From the NCBI GenBank assembly GCA_037954665.1, contig JBBMOL010000013.1, positions 682,001 to 746,000 on the forward strand: a DNA stretch of 64,000 bases, given 5' to 3'. Of the stretch, positions 11,735-24,909 are shown one piece after another. Within the stretch, counting starts at the first letter, position 1. Every line of letters starts with the position of its first letter. The notes below the pieces were generated by a model. That model had not been told where the DNA came from and did no database searches. It worked only from the letters and a program-made list of their open reading frames with translations. The translations under genes and the position numbers were made by a program. The stretch is from Laguncularia racemosa. Its lineage: Eukaryota > Streptophyta > Magnoliopsida > Myrtales > Combretaceae.

Positions 11735-13575
11735 AAAGTAAACTTACAACAACATATTTCATTTGCATATCTAGATGTGCTAACATTGAACCCACTCCTA
11801 AAGTCCCGCAGCTGAAAAAAAAAAAGAAAAGGTACAAGCTTAAGCTCAATACATGAATACTATAAGCACTTGTGCATATCATTTAATTCACAACATACAT
11901 ACATGTAGAAATGCAACAATAACATCACAATCAATTTATTTATTATCTTTATTTTAGTGGACAATCATCATAAGGGTGCTCATAATCCCTTTACAATATG
12001 TATAATATATAGACCCTAGGCTGGGAATTGCCACTCCTAGCTCCAACTTTCTAATTGGTATTGGGAATTGCCACTGCGAGCCCTAATACCCATAAAATCT
12101 ACCCTAGATCATTTCGGCATAAGACTTTGCTAGAGATAATGTCATATAGTGATTATTAAGATGCCTCCTAAGAATATGCCACTGTAGGCCCCTGAGCTAA
12201 GCGAAATACAAGCAACATATACATTTAAATCCAATATTCAATTAGGTTCATTTAGATTACTAAATTAACAACCACAAGCAACAAATACCGTAAACATGTA
12301 ACTAGAAGAATGATTTTGATTCATCCTGATTGTAACTATCAATCTTATGAAAACATGTTATGTAACAGAAGACTAAATTTAACATTAGCCTACAACATGT
12401 ACTAAGTTCATTAGGGTGATCCAACTAAAGATTTGTTCTTTATTTCCCTTTCCTAGTGCTCTACTTTAGGTAAAATTATCATAAAATTGATGAAAAATCA
12501 AAACAAATGGAAGAAATAAACATACCATAAGATTTTAGAATAACATGACTGTGTATATGGCCATGTACACTTTTGTGCAAAAACGCTACACAACACATCC
12601 AAGTACATGGTCATGTACTTGACCATATACTTTAACACAAGTAGGTATACACTTATGTACCTCACTGTAGACCCATGCCACATATAATTTCTCTTCAACT
12701 CAAGATGGGTAAGTACATGCCTATGTACCTGACTGTGTATCCCCCTATTTAAAACTTTTCTTCTTCCTATTTTCCAAATTCCTAATTTCAATACAATTTT
12801 TGATCTTATCTTAGTTAAAATGTTAAAATCCCACTTCTAGGCAATTCGAAATACGCTTACTTGTTTTGAATTACTCAAATAACTCCCAAAAGTCCAAATT
12901 CGTCAAGATGCTATGAATTCGTTTGCACCAATTTCTTCCAAACCATAATGGAATTCATTAATTTTTATCAAATTTTCATTAGAAACATGAGAAAATGTGA
13001 TAATTAAATGAGAATTATGACTTATCTTGCGAATTACTTGTTGAACTAAACAATTTAATGTCAGTAGTAGGTGGATTGTTGAAAGTTTTTGGAGATAGAG
13101 TTTCCTTTATAGAGAGAAACAAATATAGTTTAGGAGGAGAAGAAATGACAAAGTAGGGTTTTCGAGACTTTAAATAGTCTGCTTCCAAAAAGATTAAAAT
13201 AACCCTTTCATAACCACCTTATTACTTTGATGCCATGCCTTATAAAACTTATTTTTTATTAAATTTTTCTATATTTTACATGAACTAAGCTACAAATACA
13301 ACTATCACTACACATGAACTAAAATCTCATTTATTTCACGAATTGAACCATTAATACATTAACTATTGTTTCTTCAATATTCTAGTCATCATAGTAGTGT
13401 ACATAGTCTGCATCATCTCCTAGATCTTGATAAGTGTCAACACATGTCTCATCGTACACTATGATCTCCCTAAATGTATATGCAGCTAAAAAAGGTTTAC
13501 CATAAGGGGTGAGCTAATGCTTAGTACTATGTACACTAGAAAACACACACACATGCCATGCAATTATCACCTCAA
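11735..13575. mobile_element. Decayed Ty3/gypsy-like LTR relic
   Basis: Several phrases resemble plant gypsy LTRs. There are twin segments GGGAATTGCCACT at about 12018 and 12064. A cluster of palindromic GTACATGG/CATGTAC motifs lies at 12545-12740. The phrase AGGGTTTTCGAGACTTTAAATAGTCTGC lies at about 13155, and GGGGTGAGCTAATGCTTAGTA at about 13507. No coding domain, primer site or flanking duplication was found, so boundaries are approximate and a solo LTR is likely. Assignment rests on pattern memory of LTR families. Confidence 0.4.
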
Positions 13576-13579
13576 CTAA

Positions 13580-16500
13580 TAGATTCAGCCATAAAAACAT
13601 TCACTAAACATTATAATATCTCATTTCTATTCACATTTAAATGGTGAGGACCACCTCAACTTAGTGAAACATTATGGGTCACGGATTGGAGGTGAAAACA
13701 CAAACCTATTTCAATCGATAACTTGGTTCCCTCCCACGTGTTATGATAGATTATTCTTGTGAATAAAGACCGCAATGCCTATTCCCATTTTCCTTCTTCC
13801 TTCTGTAATTCCTGGTATACACTCAAATGAATGGAAGAAGACGAAAAAACAACACTAATTGCTCTACTATCCTACCTCTACCTATCTAAAATCGAGTGGT
13901 TATCAATCTTAAATACTTCATAAATCAGATGCTTACCTGTTGAAGTTTGGAATAAATTTTTGTTTACTATTTGCCTAATCTACATTTCAAGTAGTTGTGG
14001 TGTTTTAATTCTAGAAGGAAATGGCAATAAATTCTTAGAGGACCTATTATGATAGAGGAGGGAAGCTTCCATTTTGAAAAAGGAAGTATTTGTATTTACT
14101 GCAGGTTATTTCAATAATTTCCAACCTATTCCTCTCTACGTGTAAAATATTTCCATAGGTAATGCCACATCACAATTTTTTTAACAACTGTTGCTTCCAT
14201 AAATGGATGAAAACACTAAAACCTTCATATTTCAAACTTATGATCACTTAATTTCATATTTTTTCAACTATAGACACCATTTTACCCAATTTTAAAAGTA
14301 CAGCCACTGGTGTGACAATTTTCCCAAAATCTACTCATATCATTTAGATGTATTACTCCACTTGGGGTGCCGTCACACATTGATAAGTAGGATGCCACCT
14401 CAAGATCACTAGTACTCCCAGTCCCTCATGCCCAACCAAGCACAAGCAACAATTGTTTATAAGTTAAATATAAACTTAAGTTCATTTTTATTCTACCTTA
14501 ACAAGCATAACCATTAAACATGGTATACACGTACTTGATGTCATAACTTCCTTACATCTTATCCCCCTAAATTCCAAGTCGAACCAACTTCTCGCCAAAA
14601 AGGATTCCTGATGCTGTTTTTCTTCGATATCATGACAAAAAATCAATTTCTTCAATCAATTCCTATGTTACACACTTCATAGATCGAGAAGGTATAAAGA
14701 GACTTGTTAGGAGACTCGCTTACTCTTCAAATCTGGACACACATTAAGGTTAGAAGCAATGTTGAACCCAAGTTTAAATTATGTGGAATTTACTTATCGT
14801 GGGAGAATATAGGTTTATAGTGTTAAATTGATGATTGATGAATAATAATGTGGATTTAGAAGAGTTGAGGTGAAAAATCTAAGGTGAGTTTGGATCAAGA
14901 TGGAAGAAAAGTCGAAACTTGGAGAATTTCATCCAAAACTACAAGGTTTAACACAATTAGGTTGATTATAATTAATGTCGGTCAATGGAAAAAAGTAATT
15001 TTAGTTGATTTAGTGGCATACCAAAAATTTTGAATCCACTAAAATGTATATTAAGTCAATTAATACTATTTTTTCCCAACCATTTTTGCTTATGTAACTT
15101 ACTCTTGGACTCCTTTTTAATATTTCAAAATAAGTAATATAGTAAAGTTTCTAGACTAATAATCCCCTAGTATAAATAAAGTTTTAATGATTGATGTTAT
15201 GTTTGATTTTAGGAGTTGATTTTTTCTTGTGAGTATGCAAAGGCTCTTGAGCGCAATCTAAGTATTTAATTATAGTGTTTGACGTTTGTAAACATAAGAT
15301 TATTATCTAAAGAACTTACGAGTACTAGAACTCTAAATTGTTTTGCTAAATGTGTTTGCTTCCAAATTGGAAGTACTAGGTACAAAAGGTGGTAGTCATG
15401 GTTTGCTAGTTGTATCATCTAGATGTGGCAATGATTCAAGGTGATGTGATGGTATAGTTAGGCATTAATGCCTTTGCATACATGCTTTCCAAATTAGTGG
15501 GTTATTGATAATTGAGTTGTTATGATACATATTATTATATTGAGAACAAGTTGTAATTGAGTCATAAATGGTGTTATAGCATGCATTTATAGTTGGTTGT
15601 AGTGGATTAGTTATACTAATGGCTAGTCTAAAAATATTCTCATGCATTTTATTATTCTTTTGTCATATAATTGTTTCATTTAATTATGCATAGCTTAACT
15701 TTAAATACCATACTTCCAAAGTTTGTAACTAAATGATACTTCTAAAATAAGATAAGCATATCAATCCATATTTTTACTATTAACTACCACACAATTATTT
15801 TTCAAATTAAATATTTGAAAACAGTATTAAATTTTTCAAATTAATAGGTTAAAAACTTAGCAAAGAAAACAAAGTTAATAAAAATGATTATTAAGTGGTC
15901 AAATAAATCATGTAAAAAAGAGAACGACTTTAACGGCAAGTAAAAACAATAATAAAAGTAGAAATAGGACTATGGACATTACAAATAAATAAGAAATGAA
16001 AAATAACAATAATAATAAAAGATGAGAAAAACAAATGCAAAAGGCAAACCCTTGAAGTTGGACTTGGGAATTTAGCCTTATTTAAAAGTACAAGAGATCA
16101 AACCACTCTGTAAAACCAACTTATTTTGATTATACCCAAAAACAAAAAAAAAAAAAAACAAAAATGATTACATGTTGCAAGATTTATTAGGGCCTAAACA
16201 CTATTTTAGCCTACTACTAAGTTTTAATTAAACATGGTTTAGCATCAATTGTATACACAAGCCCAATTCTTATGAAGGATCTAGAGAATGATATAAATTA
16301 TCTTTTTTCTCTCTCTATGCCTCTCAAATGTACTGGAGAGACAAACAATGAAAATCTAACAAATCTAACTCTTTTGTTTTAGTATCTCTCAATTTGTTTG
16401 TAGATCTATGAAACAAATAATTATTTATCACTTCTACAAGATGTAATAAGATGAATCAAGGCATGTTTGAGTAACCCATACACCTAGAATGGAGAGTAGA

Positions 16501-19500
16501 GAAAGAGAAAGAGAGGCACAACGTAATAATTTTGCTTGTTATTTCCTTTTTATTATGTTTTAGTAGCATTTATAGAAAGACTTAGTTACATTTTATTACT
16601 ATCAACTATATTTCTTGCCTAATGCAAATTTATTTGCTAATAATAACTATTTTGTATAAAAAAAAAGTCATATTTTTTAAATTTATCATGCTATAATATA
16701 GTCCATGTGCCAAATAGGCACTTTTTTTTCCATCTTTAGTTAAGTTGTAATAGATTCCTCCCCTTTTTAAAAAGCAACCATAGATTTGCTAGAAAATATC
16801 CTAATCTTTTCAACTAGTGTCGTTTTGGTGCTACACTTGACCACTACACCAAAACTTGAGGCACTTTGAGTTCTTATCTACATATGATCCCAATATCCAA
16901 AATGCTCTTAAAAGAGGATGATCATGGAAGAAAATAATAACAAAGCACGTAAATACAAGTAGTATCTCCACTAGTCAAGGTTTTTACAACCTTGTCTAAT
17001 TTGACAAAATCATGGTTCATGGCTCTTAAAACAATATTTATCTCATTTTCCATCTCGAAAGTTACTTTTCTCTAATATTTGTTAGGACCTTACATATAAA
17101 AAATGAATGACAAAAACAAATGAAAATATTATGAAATGGCTCACATGATTGGATCACTATTCTGAGAGAAAATTACAACTCCAATACTTAGTTTACCAAG
17201 GGAATTGGTTGGCGATGCTATGCTTGGATACAAATAGATTTTTTTTTTTTTGAGAGTGGGAGGGGATTATTTTGCAAAAGAATAGTTAATTCTCTCACAA
17301 ATAAGAAAATTCTAAGTACACATTTAGTTCAAAAGATACCTATTCAACATAAATCACGAGTCTTAATTCATTTTTGAGCTAATTATCACATCATTTAGAC
17401 GTTGACCCATTATTTCAAGTATAAATGGCACAAATTACGCTATTGATGTGTCTACTTGTCAAAACAAATGGATTCAAAAATTTAGTTCAGTCAAAAGGTA
17501 TAAACACTTGAAAAATCATAGTGTTTTACCAAATAGCACTTCATTTGAGCGAAGTGACTTGGTTTGGATAAAGTGTCACTTTCCTTTATTTATTTATTTA
17601 TTTATTTTCATCCATTGATGCATTTTGCTTAAATGAAGTCAATTGGTCAAATAAAACCCCCTTTTATGATGCATGGAAATTTATCGCTTTCACTTCACAT
17701 GATATTAGAATTAGATTCATTTGAATGAAGTCAATGCCACTAAAACAAAGCCTATTTTGTTCAAATGAAACCAACTTTGTTTGAATGAAGCCCTTATGAT
17801 TTGCAATTCTTGTCCAACTAACTTTGTTTTCCTAAGTTAATATGAACTCATGGTATTAGTGTATCCAATAACCAATTACTTTGACAATTAACACTTAGTT
17901 AACTTAATAATTAGCAATATATACAATAATTTTTTTTATGTAAGTTGCTAATTAGAGACACATATGTTTACTATTTCTAATCAATAGGCTTTTACAAGAG
18001 GCTATCCAATATGATGGATACTGTTGATGACTCAGTGATATATTTAAAGAATCACCTAGAATGTTATAGTCAATATATTACAAAAAGCTTATACTTCCAA
18101 AATATACTTGTTTTCACTTGCATAGAGTTATAATTTTATTTTTTAGGGTTAACTACAGAAAAATAATTGAATCATTAATGCCATTTTACTTTGTGTACAT
18201 ATATTTTATCCAAGGATTACTCTATCACAAAAAAGTTAATACTACCAATAGAAACATATGTAAGACATGTCTTATAGCAAAATCCCCCTAGATTATCATC
18301 TTTCTTTTATAGAGTAGTTTTAGTAATGATTAGGGATTGATTTAAATTTTATCATGGTCGATTTTTAGATTATTATTGGGAGCCCTCTTCGATATAAGGT
18401 TTGGAATGAAGATAAATGAGGCAAAGATGGCGAATGAAGGTGCTTATGGTCATCACTCACATTCACAATGTCCTTTTTCGTTGGTGATATAACTCTTAAT
18501 GGTGCAAAACTCCAAAATGTAAGATGAAATAAAATATAACACAATTATATAAAGTTCAAAAGCACAAAAAACTTATTTATGTATTATGTGATTAATCTTA
18601 CATTTTTTTACTAAGAGTAGCTTTGTGTATCTTATTATAGAATGTGTGGATTTAAAAACTGATTGTGTAAATACTACACCTCATTACAAAATCCACTTGG
18701 AATAAGCATTTTACTATCCACAAATTGGAGAGTTTCATGTAAAGAAAATTATTCGAAAGAAAAGCTTATAGAGGTTTTATCTTATTATGAGTTCTACAAC
18801 GAATTTTTATAGATTTATTCTTTAAATTCATCCACAAAAATCGCAAACAAGTAAAAAATAGGGTGCTAAAAATGACTTTTTAACGATAAAAAAGCAATTA
18901 TTTACATTTTATATATTTATTTTATGTATAAGTAACTTAAAACTTATTTAAAAAAAAAAACCTTCTTAATAAGTATACACCCGTTAGTAGAATCCCAAAA
19001 TACACGCCCCAAAACTTGCATTTGATGGCCTGGCTCTTGCAGTATTTTACCAACTTGTACTAAAATAAGAATTTAGTGGGTGGGAGTTACCATATTATCC
19101 TATAGATAATAATGAGATCACAAAATAAATGGGTTCCAATCTTTTGCTAGACCCATGTCCTTTTTGACCACCTTTGACTACATCGTAGAGAGAGATAGAG
19201 AAAGAAACGAAAGGTGTCTGAGATTCTCTACCTAGCTAGAAGCTATGATGATGACCACCTCTCACCTCTCAGGCATTGCTTTGTGAAGAATCCAATAAAT
19301 CTGGCTACTAAAAATAATGCCCCATCATGTAACTTTGAAGCCAATCCCTCTTCTTAATTCATCAGATATGTGATTTACACAGTTTGAATATTGTACATAA
19401 AGATCTCTTACTGGCTATTACTTCATTTGTTCAATACGGATAATATGCTTCAATAGATTTATATTACAATTTTTCATAACAAGTAAAAAACAAAGATAGC

Positions 19501-22060
19501 AAATACGTAGAACGAGCATCTTAAGTCTCATCAAAGTTATAGTCATCTTTTAGAACCAACAGTTAAAAAAAAAAAAAACGGTGTTGAGAAAATTTAGAAA
19601 AATATTATTTGTACGTTAGTTCATAATCACGAGAATTATATGCTTACCCTTAATTTGCCCTTGTCTTTATATTTTGTAAAAATAGTCATGTGTACATCAT
19701 ATCTTGTAGGTTCAGATTGAAGTAAAACTTTGTCTTACTTAATTCATTGTATTATTAATTGGGCATATTACTATTGTTAGAGCCTAAAAGCTTGTTTCAA
19801 TACAAGTGAAGAAAACATTATAAGATTTCTAGAACAATCTTAAGTTAATAAAGTAAAAGAGTTCTAGTATTTCTCATTTGAACATACATTTACAAAATGA
19901 CAATATAATAACTGAAGTTGCTAGTGGGCGTATAGGGCTAATGTTCAAAAGATCATATACGTAAGTGAAAAGAATAATATATCTACCACTTTAATTGAGA
20001 CAACTTGTAACAAAATATAACAAAAAGCGTCTAAACAATCATACGGAATGTGGACAGGAGGAAACACACAAAGGAGCCAAACACTCAAAGACAAGTAGAA
20101 GAAAGAGATTCTGATTTTGAAACTCATTGAAATAAGTAACGCATTCAACCACGGATAGAATAAACTAGACAAAGAAAGTGAAAAGTGGAAAGAAACACTA
20201 GAACATACTTGTGACATGGTACATGAAACCATTTGCGAGTGCCCGACTTAGGGGTTGAGACATTTGCAAGTATATAGGAATACGAGATGAGAGAACTCTA
20301 TCCTTCTTATACATTGTTTAAATGAGTATGAATCGATTGTTTTTAACTCATTTTAGTATTTATCTATCGAATATACAAGGAAATAATAATAATAATATAT
20401 CTATAGAATCACATAAGTAATTGGAGGATTCACCTATTAAAAAAAAATAACTTATAACTCCAGTTGCTTCATTATAATAGGAGGAAAAAGAAGGGGGAAT
20501 AAAGGGGATATTTACATCATCCACCATGAGACAATCGTAAAACGAAATATATTTTTTAAGAAAGTAACAAGCTAGATTTAGCTTGTAACGTGATCTATAA
20601 AATCTACGTTGAAAAAAGAAAAATGTTATAATAAACAGGAAAAGCAAAGGGAATATTTTGCTTTGCCAAGTCCCAACAATTCATTGTTGTTTTCTAGGAA
20701 TTCTTAAAGTATTAACATCATGATAACAAATCAATCCCTTTGTAATAAAGGAATTATAGTTTGATAGATTGGAAATACTTCTTTATTTTTCTTTTAAAAA
20801 ATGTTACCAGAAAAACAAACGAAAAGAATGTTACATAATTTCTTAATACAGCGGTTTTATTGACGAGTATTTATATATGGGCACTAAATCCTAACGAAAT
20901 GCTAATTCTATATATATATATAGGGTTCGTTAGTTTTAAGGAAAATATTCATCCGAAAATATTTTTTCTATTTTCCCTTACTTGTTATATTGAAAAAGGC
21001 CTTCAAGTTAAAATATATATATATGTACATATCGATTAAAAGGAAAAATTTTCTAGAAAGACAATTTATTCTTTTCAAGACGAAACACCATTCTCCAATC
21101 AGAATCCATATGCATTTTATCTCCAAGAAAATGATATTTATTTTTATTTTTGTTGTAATTGATATATATATAATTTTTAACTGAAAAAGAATATGATGGA
21201 CAAAAAAATTAAAGAATTGTTAAAAATTATAAACATCAACTAAAGAGGTTATAAGAATGCATATTTGAAAATCATTTACATTTACACTTTTGCTTTCAAA
21301 TAAAAATTAGAAATGACGTAATTATTGTGACATGCTAACATTTATTCATTTAGATGGGACTATAGGTAACATAATATTCTTGAGTCAAACACCAGAAATT
21401 TTTTAACATATTTTTATAAATACGACAAACACATAAAAATATATCATTTTCAAAAGAATAAAACATGTGCTAAGAGGTGATTTTCCTTAAAATAATTTTT
21501 GTTTAATTTTCATCTAGAAATATATTCTGGTTACATATGGACATGTAAACTCATTTTTCGGTCTTAGAAAATAATGACAAATATTTTTGTTCAAGTAAAA
21601 TAATCAATCACAGAAAAAAAAAAAAAAACAAAATCAGAACCTATCAATTTATTTCAAATGCAGCAATATAATTAGCAAGATATATGTCCAAACACAATGA
21701 TAACATATTATGACTTACAATTAATTGACAATATACAATTAATTACGAAACCCTTTGGAAGTTGTAGCTTGGACCTTCTTATTTGTTTTTCTCTCTCTTA
21801 CCGTCATGTGTTAATAAAGACTAAAAGGAAATTAAGAATGAATAAATAATATTATTAAAAAAGCAGAAAAAAATTGGAAAAGAAAAAAAAAATAAAAGAA
21901 AAACAGAAAATGAAGAAGACGAAGTATTACCTCATTCAGCATCCATAAGCTTTGCTCTTCATATTGCTAGATATTGTATGAACGTACGTTAATTCTAGTT
22001 TGAGGCACATATATTAAACTGTTAAAAACTAAGTATATACAAAATAATATATATAAGTTA
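13580..22060. other. Long AT-rich intergenic stretch, no gene seen
   Basis: No reading frame longer than about 100 codons has recognisable sequence. It contains poly-A/T patches (16145, 17230, 18950, 19567, 21617), a (TTTA)n run at 17583-17608, and a cluster of related short motifs of the type TTTGAATGAAG at about 17540-17790. The last may be a decayed repeat, but I could not define its ends. Confidence 0.55.
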
Positions 22061-22091
22061 ATATGCATTTAGATGAAAAATACATATGGAA

Positions 22092-22112
22092 TACGCTTGG
22101 CTCCGCATACGC
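22092..22112 (-). ncRNA. MIR160: miR160-3p (star strand)
   Basis: This is the opposite arm of the hairpin, starting GCGTATGCGGAGCC. Its position is set by the 2-nt 3' overhang rule relative to miR160-5p. It has the GCGUAU...GGAGCC pattern typical of miR160 star strands. Confidence 0.85.
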
Positions 22113-22152
22113 CATTCACGAAGACCATCGATTATCCGATGAGCTCAGCCAA

Positions 22153-22173
22153 TGGCATACAGGGAGCCAGGCA
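22153..22173 (-). ncRNA. MIR160: Mature miR160-5p
   Basis: 21 nt on the minus strand, starting with U. From memory it is identical to the conserved land-plant miR160a-type sequence at every position. Confidence 0.97.
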
Positions 22174-22322
22174 TATTTATATATGCACATGCTTTCAAAG
22201 TTTACGATCACGACATTCCCAAAAAAAAAAATGAAAAAAATTGAGTTTTTATCCCAAAACTTTCTTTAAAACATAATTTCTCAAAAAGTCTTGATTCCAC
22301 CATTGCATGAATACGATTGTGA

Positions 22323-22383
22323 AATATATATATATATATAGATCGATCGATAGATGGATGGATGGATGGATAGAGAGAGAGAT
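22323..22383. repeat. Compound microsatellite (TA)n-(GATC)n-(GATG)n-(GA)n
   Basis: Four simple repeats in tandem, about 140 bp upstream of the MIR160 hairpin. Confidence 0.85.
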
Positions 22384-22516
22384 CAAAATATGAATTTATC
22401 TTGGGAGTAATAATATTCTTTTTTCGGGTAGAGCTAGTATTGGTCTCTAGCCAAGCCACAATATGATAATGAAAAAATTGAAGAAGATGTAGATTGAAGT
22501 CGTGGATATGGTGGAA

Positions 22517-22522
22517 TGTCTC
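22517..22522. promoter_or_regulatory. AuxRE core TGTCTC upstream of MIR160
   Basis: A TGTCTC core lies on the plus strand, about 340 bp upstream of the hairpin in its direction of transcription. Auxin response factors bind such cores. Six-base cores occur often by chance, so only its position makes it notable. Confidence 0.3.
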
Positions 22523-22574
22523 CAAGCATATTGCTAGTAAATGGTAGAGAAGAACAAAAACTAGGATTTTTGGA

Positions 22575-22580
22575 GAGACA
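22575..22580. promoter_or_regulatory. AuxRE core (TGTCTC on minus strand) upstream of MIR160
   Basis: GAGACA on the plus strand, 58 bp from the other core and in inverted orientation. The surrounding minus-strand sequence is CT-rich, like a leader. A TATA-like CAATAAATACC lies just upstream at about 22618-22628. Confidence 0.3.
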
Positions 22581-23229
22581 AAGGGAAGAGGAGTGAAGGG
22601 TTATGTGGAGAGAGTTGGGTATTTATTGTGAGTGAGAGAGAGTAATGATCAAATAGGGGTTTGCAAGCCCCATAAAAACCTTGTGAATTGGCATGAAAAT
22701 GGGAGACCAAGTTCCGCTTTTTTTAGGAGATACATGTGTAGGTTTGAGCGAGAAATGTGGGGCTTAACATGCGACCCCTACCAAGGTTCTCGCTATAAAT
22801 AAGGTAATTTTAATACATTTGTCGTAATATGAGTAAAAAATCTTGGTCAATTTTATTTCCAATAGCGAAATTATTTCTTTGCATGCAAGAACTCATCCTA
22901 TTTATAAGCCTTATCTTTAATTCTTCATTATTACTCGATGTGAATTATTCATTTCCACTATTTTGCATATTTTCTTTCCATGCACAGCGCCTATTACATA
23001 AATGTTACTATTTTTTAATAAATTTACAATTTTTTCCATATAAGACTCTTGCAATACTTTATTCGTTTTTTTATATTTAATTAACTATATTGGTAGCCTT
23101 TCGTTTTTAGTAAAGTATATAATGATAAGGAGAACAGTAAAGTATGATATCAAAAAATTTGTGTATTACAAGTTTTTAATACTATATTTTATACACTAAG
23201 TATAATTTAAAACTTTTTCTATGTTGTTT

Positions 23230-23830
23230 GCTATGTATAAGTATTATACTAGAGCAAAGGTTTTGGTTGTTGTACCATCTATGTTATCTAATACTTATTT
23301 TACCTCATTTTCCATTACATTACTATCTTGTTGTCACCAACACTATTGCACAACCATAATATCGCCACCATTGTTAACTCCTAACTACCAATGTAACATC
23401 ACCATTGTGGTGGTGATGGCACGCATTAATCCACTAATAGTAGTGATGGTGATGAAAAGGTAACCACTTTGTGAGGGTCATAATGGTGATGATGGTATAG
23501 TATGTGGTATAAGTTTTACTAATGTAGTGATTGTGACAATAATAGCAATAGCGAAGGTGTAACATTAGTTGCAATGATGTTGTTTAAGTAGTAATAACGA
23601 TAGCAAAGGTAGTGTAGCAATAGTGGTGTGAGAGGCAGTAGTGGCATGGTGATAATAATATAATGATGGTATGTAACTAGTGCTAATGTTGTATTGATGG
23701 TGGCAGTGAAAATGATGGTAAAGACATTAGCGGTGTCGGTGGTCGTAAAGTCAAAGTAGTGATGGATCGATAGTGAGGTGGCAGTGATAATAGCAGTGGG
23801 TAAGGTGTCGATTGAAAAGCCATGTAGATT
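23230..23830. repeat. Cryptically simple trinucleotide region
   Basis: The left half is rich in CAC/ACC/CAT. From about 23408 the right half is rich in GTG/GGT/GAT, with a local inverted repeat CATCACCATTG/TGGTGGTGATG at the switch. Open frames here are low-complexity and not taken as genes. Confidence 0.45.
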
Positions 23831-24169
23831 TGGGTTTTGTCAAAATATATATATATATTTTATCTCGTCCAAGATTTTTGTACCACCACATAAAAGGGAC
23901 AAAATCTTAAGATTTGTCAAGTAATATGAAGAAATGCAAACCAAATATAGTATAATAGGTTTTACTCTACCTATTACCTCAAAATGTTGCTAGCTTGATG
24001 TTGCAATCAAGATGGTATTGCTTAAGAAGTTAAATAAAGTTTGAAATGATATAGATGCATATATATCTATAATATTAAAGAGGAAAAGCCACTTTAGTGT
24101 CTTAAATATTTAAAAACTATTTTTTCAATAAGAAATTATATTATAAAATTAACCCCACATATATAAACC

Positions 24170-24904
24170 TAGGTAAAGGTTCAATTTGGCTCATAAACCT
24201 GCTCAGAATTGACCCTTAAAACCTAGTTTTAAATCGACTAATGATCCACTCAATTAGACAAGTCATGGTAGTTTAAGACTATCAACTTATCTAAATCAAT
24301 GAGTTAAGACTGGTTCAGAATATTTATATAAAAAAAAAGAAAATAAAAAATTTTAAATAAATCATTTACTTAGATAACATTAACTTAAATAGTATTGAAA
24401 ATAAAAACTATTTCTATGTGAAATAAGAAAATTTATTCCCATGTATAGTATTACTTGTGTTTCTATTAGCAACATAAAAAATAAATAAGCTTTAAGAATA
24501 TGTTTAGTTAAATATTTCACTAAAAGAAAGTTCTCATTTCATTATAATGTAGGACTAAAACTAATTTTTATCTTTTAATCTTTTTTTTTTCTAAACTCTA
24601 CATTTAAGTGTAATTTTGTATAAATAAATGTGAATCCTTTTTAATTTTTTTAGAAATTAGGCTAAAATCTACATAATTTTTAGGTTCATAGTTTTTTTTT
24701 TAATATTCAATTTTAAAATTATTTTTTATTAAATTCATTTTAAAAGTAAATAAAAAAATTAAACTGGGTCAATGAATCATAGTATCAATTGAACTAGCCG
24801 GGAATCGGCTCACCACGAGTCACTCATGGTTTGTTATTTTTGGAACCATGACCCAATGGTTTCAAGCCTAGTTCTAAGCCACTTTGGATCGTTTTCCATG
24901 TCTA
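24170..24904. mobile_element. Probable hAT-type non-autonomous element
   Basis: The right end reads inward as TAGACATGGAAAACGATCC, close to the TAGACATAGGA terminus of the hAT element at 33,253-34,973. The left end TAGGTAAAGGTTCAATTTGG is a weaker inverted match. Flanks are ATATAAAC on the left and CATATAAC on the right once the adjacent copia is removed, an imperfect 8-bp duplication. The interior has no coding sequence. Confidence 0.35.
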
Positions 24905-24909
24905 CATAT

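Larger units (their letters stand above)
22080..22186 (-). ncRNA. MIR160: MIR160 precursor hairpin
   Basis: Read on the minus strand, the 5' arm contains the full 21-nt mature miR160 (22153-22173, starting TGCCTGGCTC and ending TATGCCA). The 3' arm contains its partner at 22092-22112. Pairing the two 21-mers leaves 2-nt 3' overhangs at both ends, with only two mismatches and a few G-U pairs, as expected of a DCL1 product. The stem continues as CCATT/AATGG, and the roughly 40-nt loop carries its own small hairpin. miR160 directs cleavage of ARF10/16/17 auxin response factor mRNAs. The element is far from any protein gene, so it should have its own Pol II promoter. Mature identity is firm; primary transcript ends are unknown. 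Confidence 0.97.

Noticed and set aside
12498..12791. 97-codon minus-strand frame as a gene
   Set aside because: It runs through the palindromic LTR-like repeats, which explains its repeated composition.
20935..21495. Possible MITE with inverted TTTTAAGGAAAAT at both ends
   Set aside because: The inverted match is only about 14 bp of AT-rich sequence, does not extend either way, and has no flanking duplication.
22063..22525. Short frames overlapping the MIR160 hairpin (22063-22269 and 22208-22525)
   Set aside because: The hairpin and microsatellite explain the sequence. A primary-miRNA-encoded peptide cannot be supported from this sequence alone.
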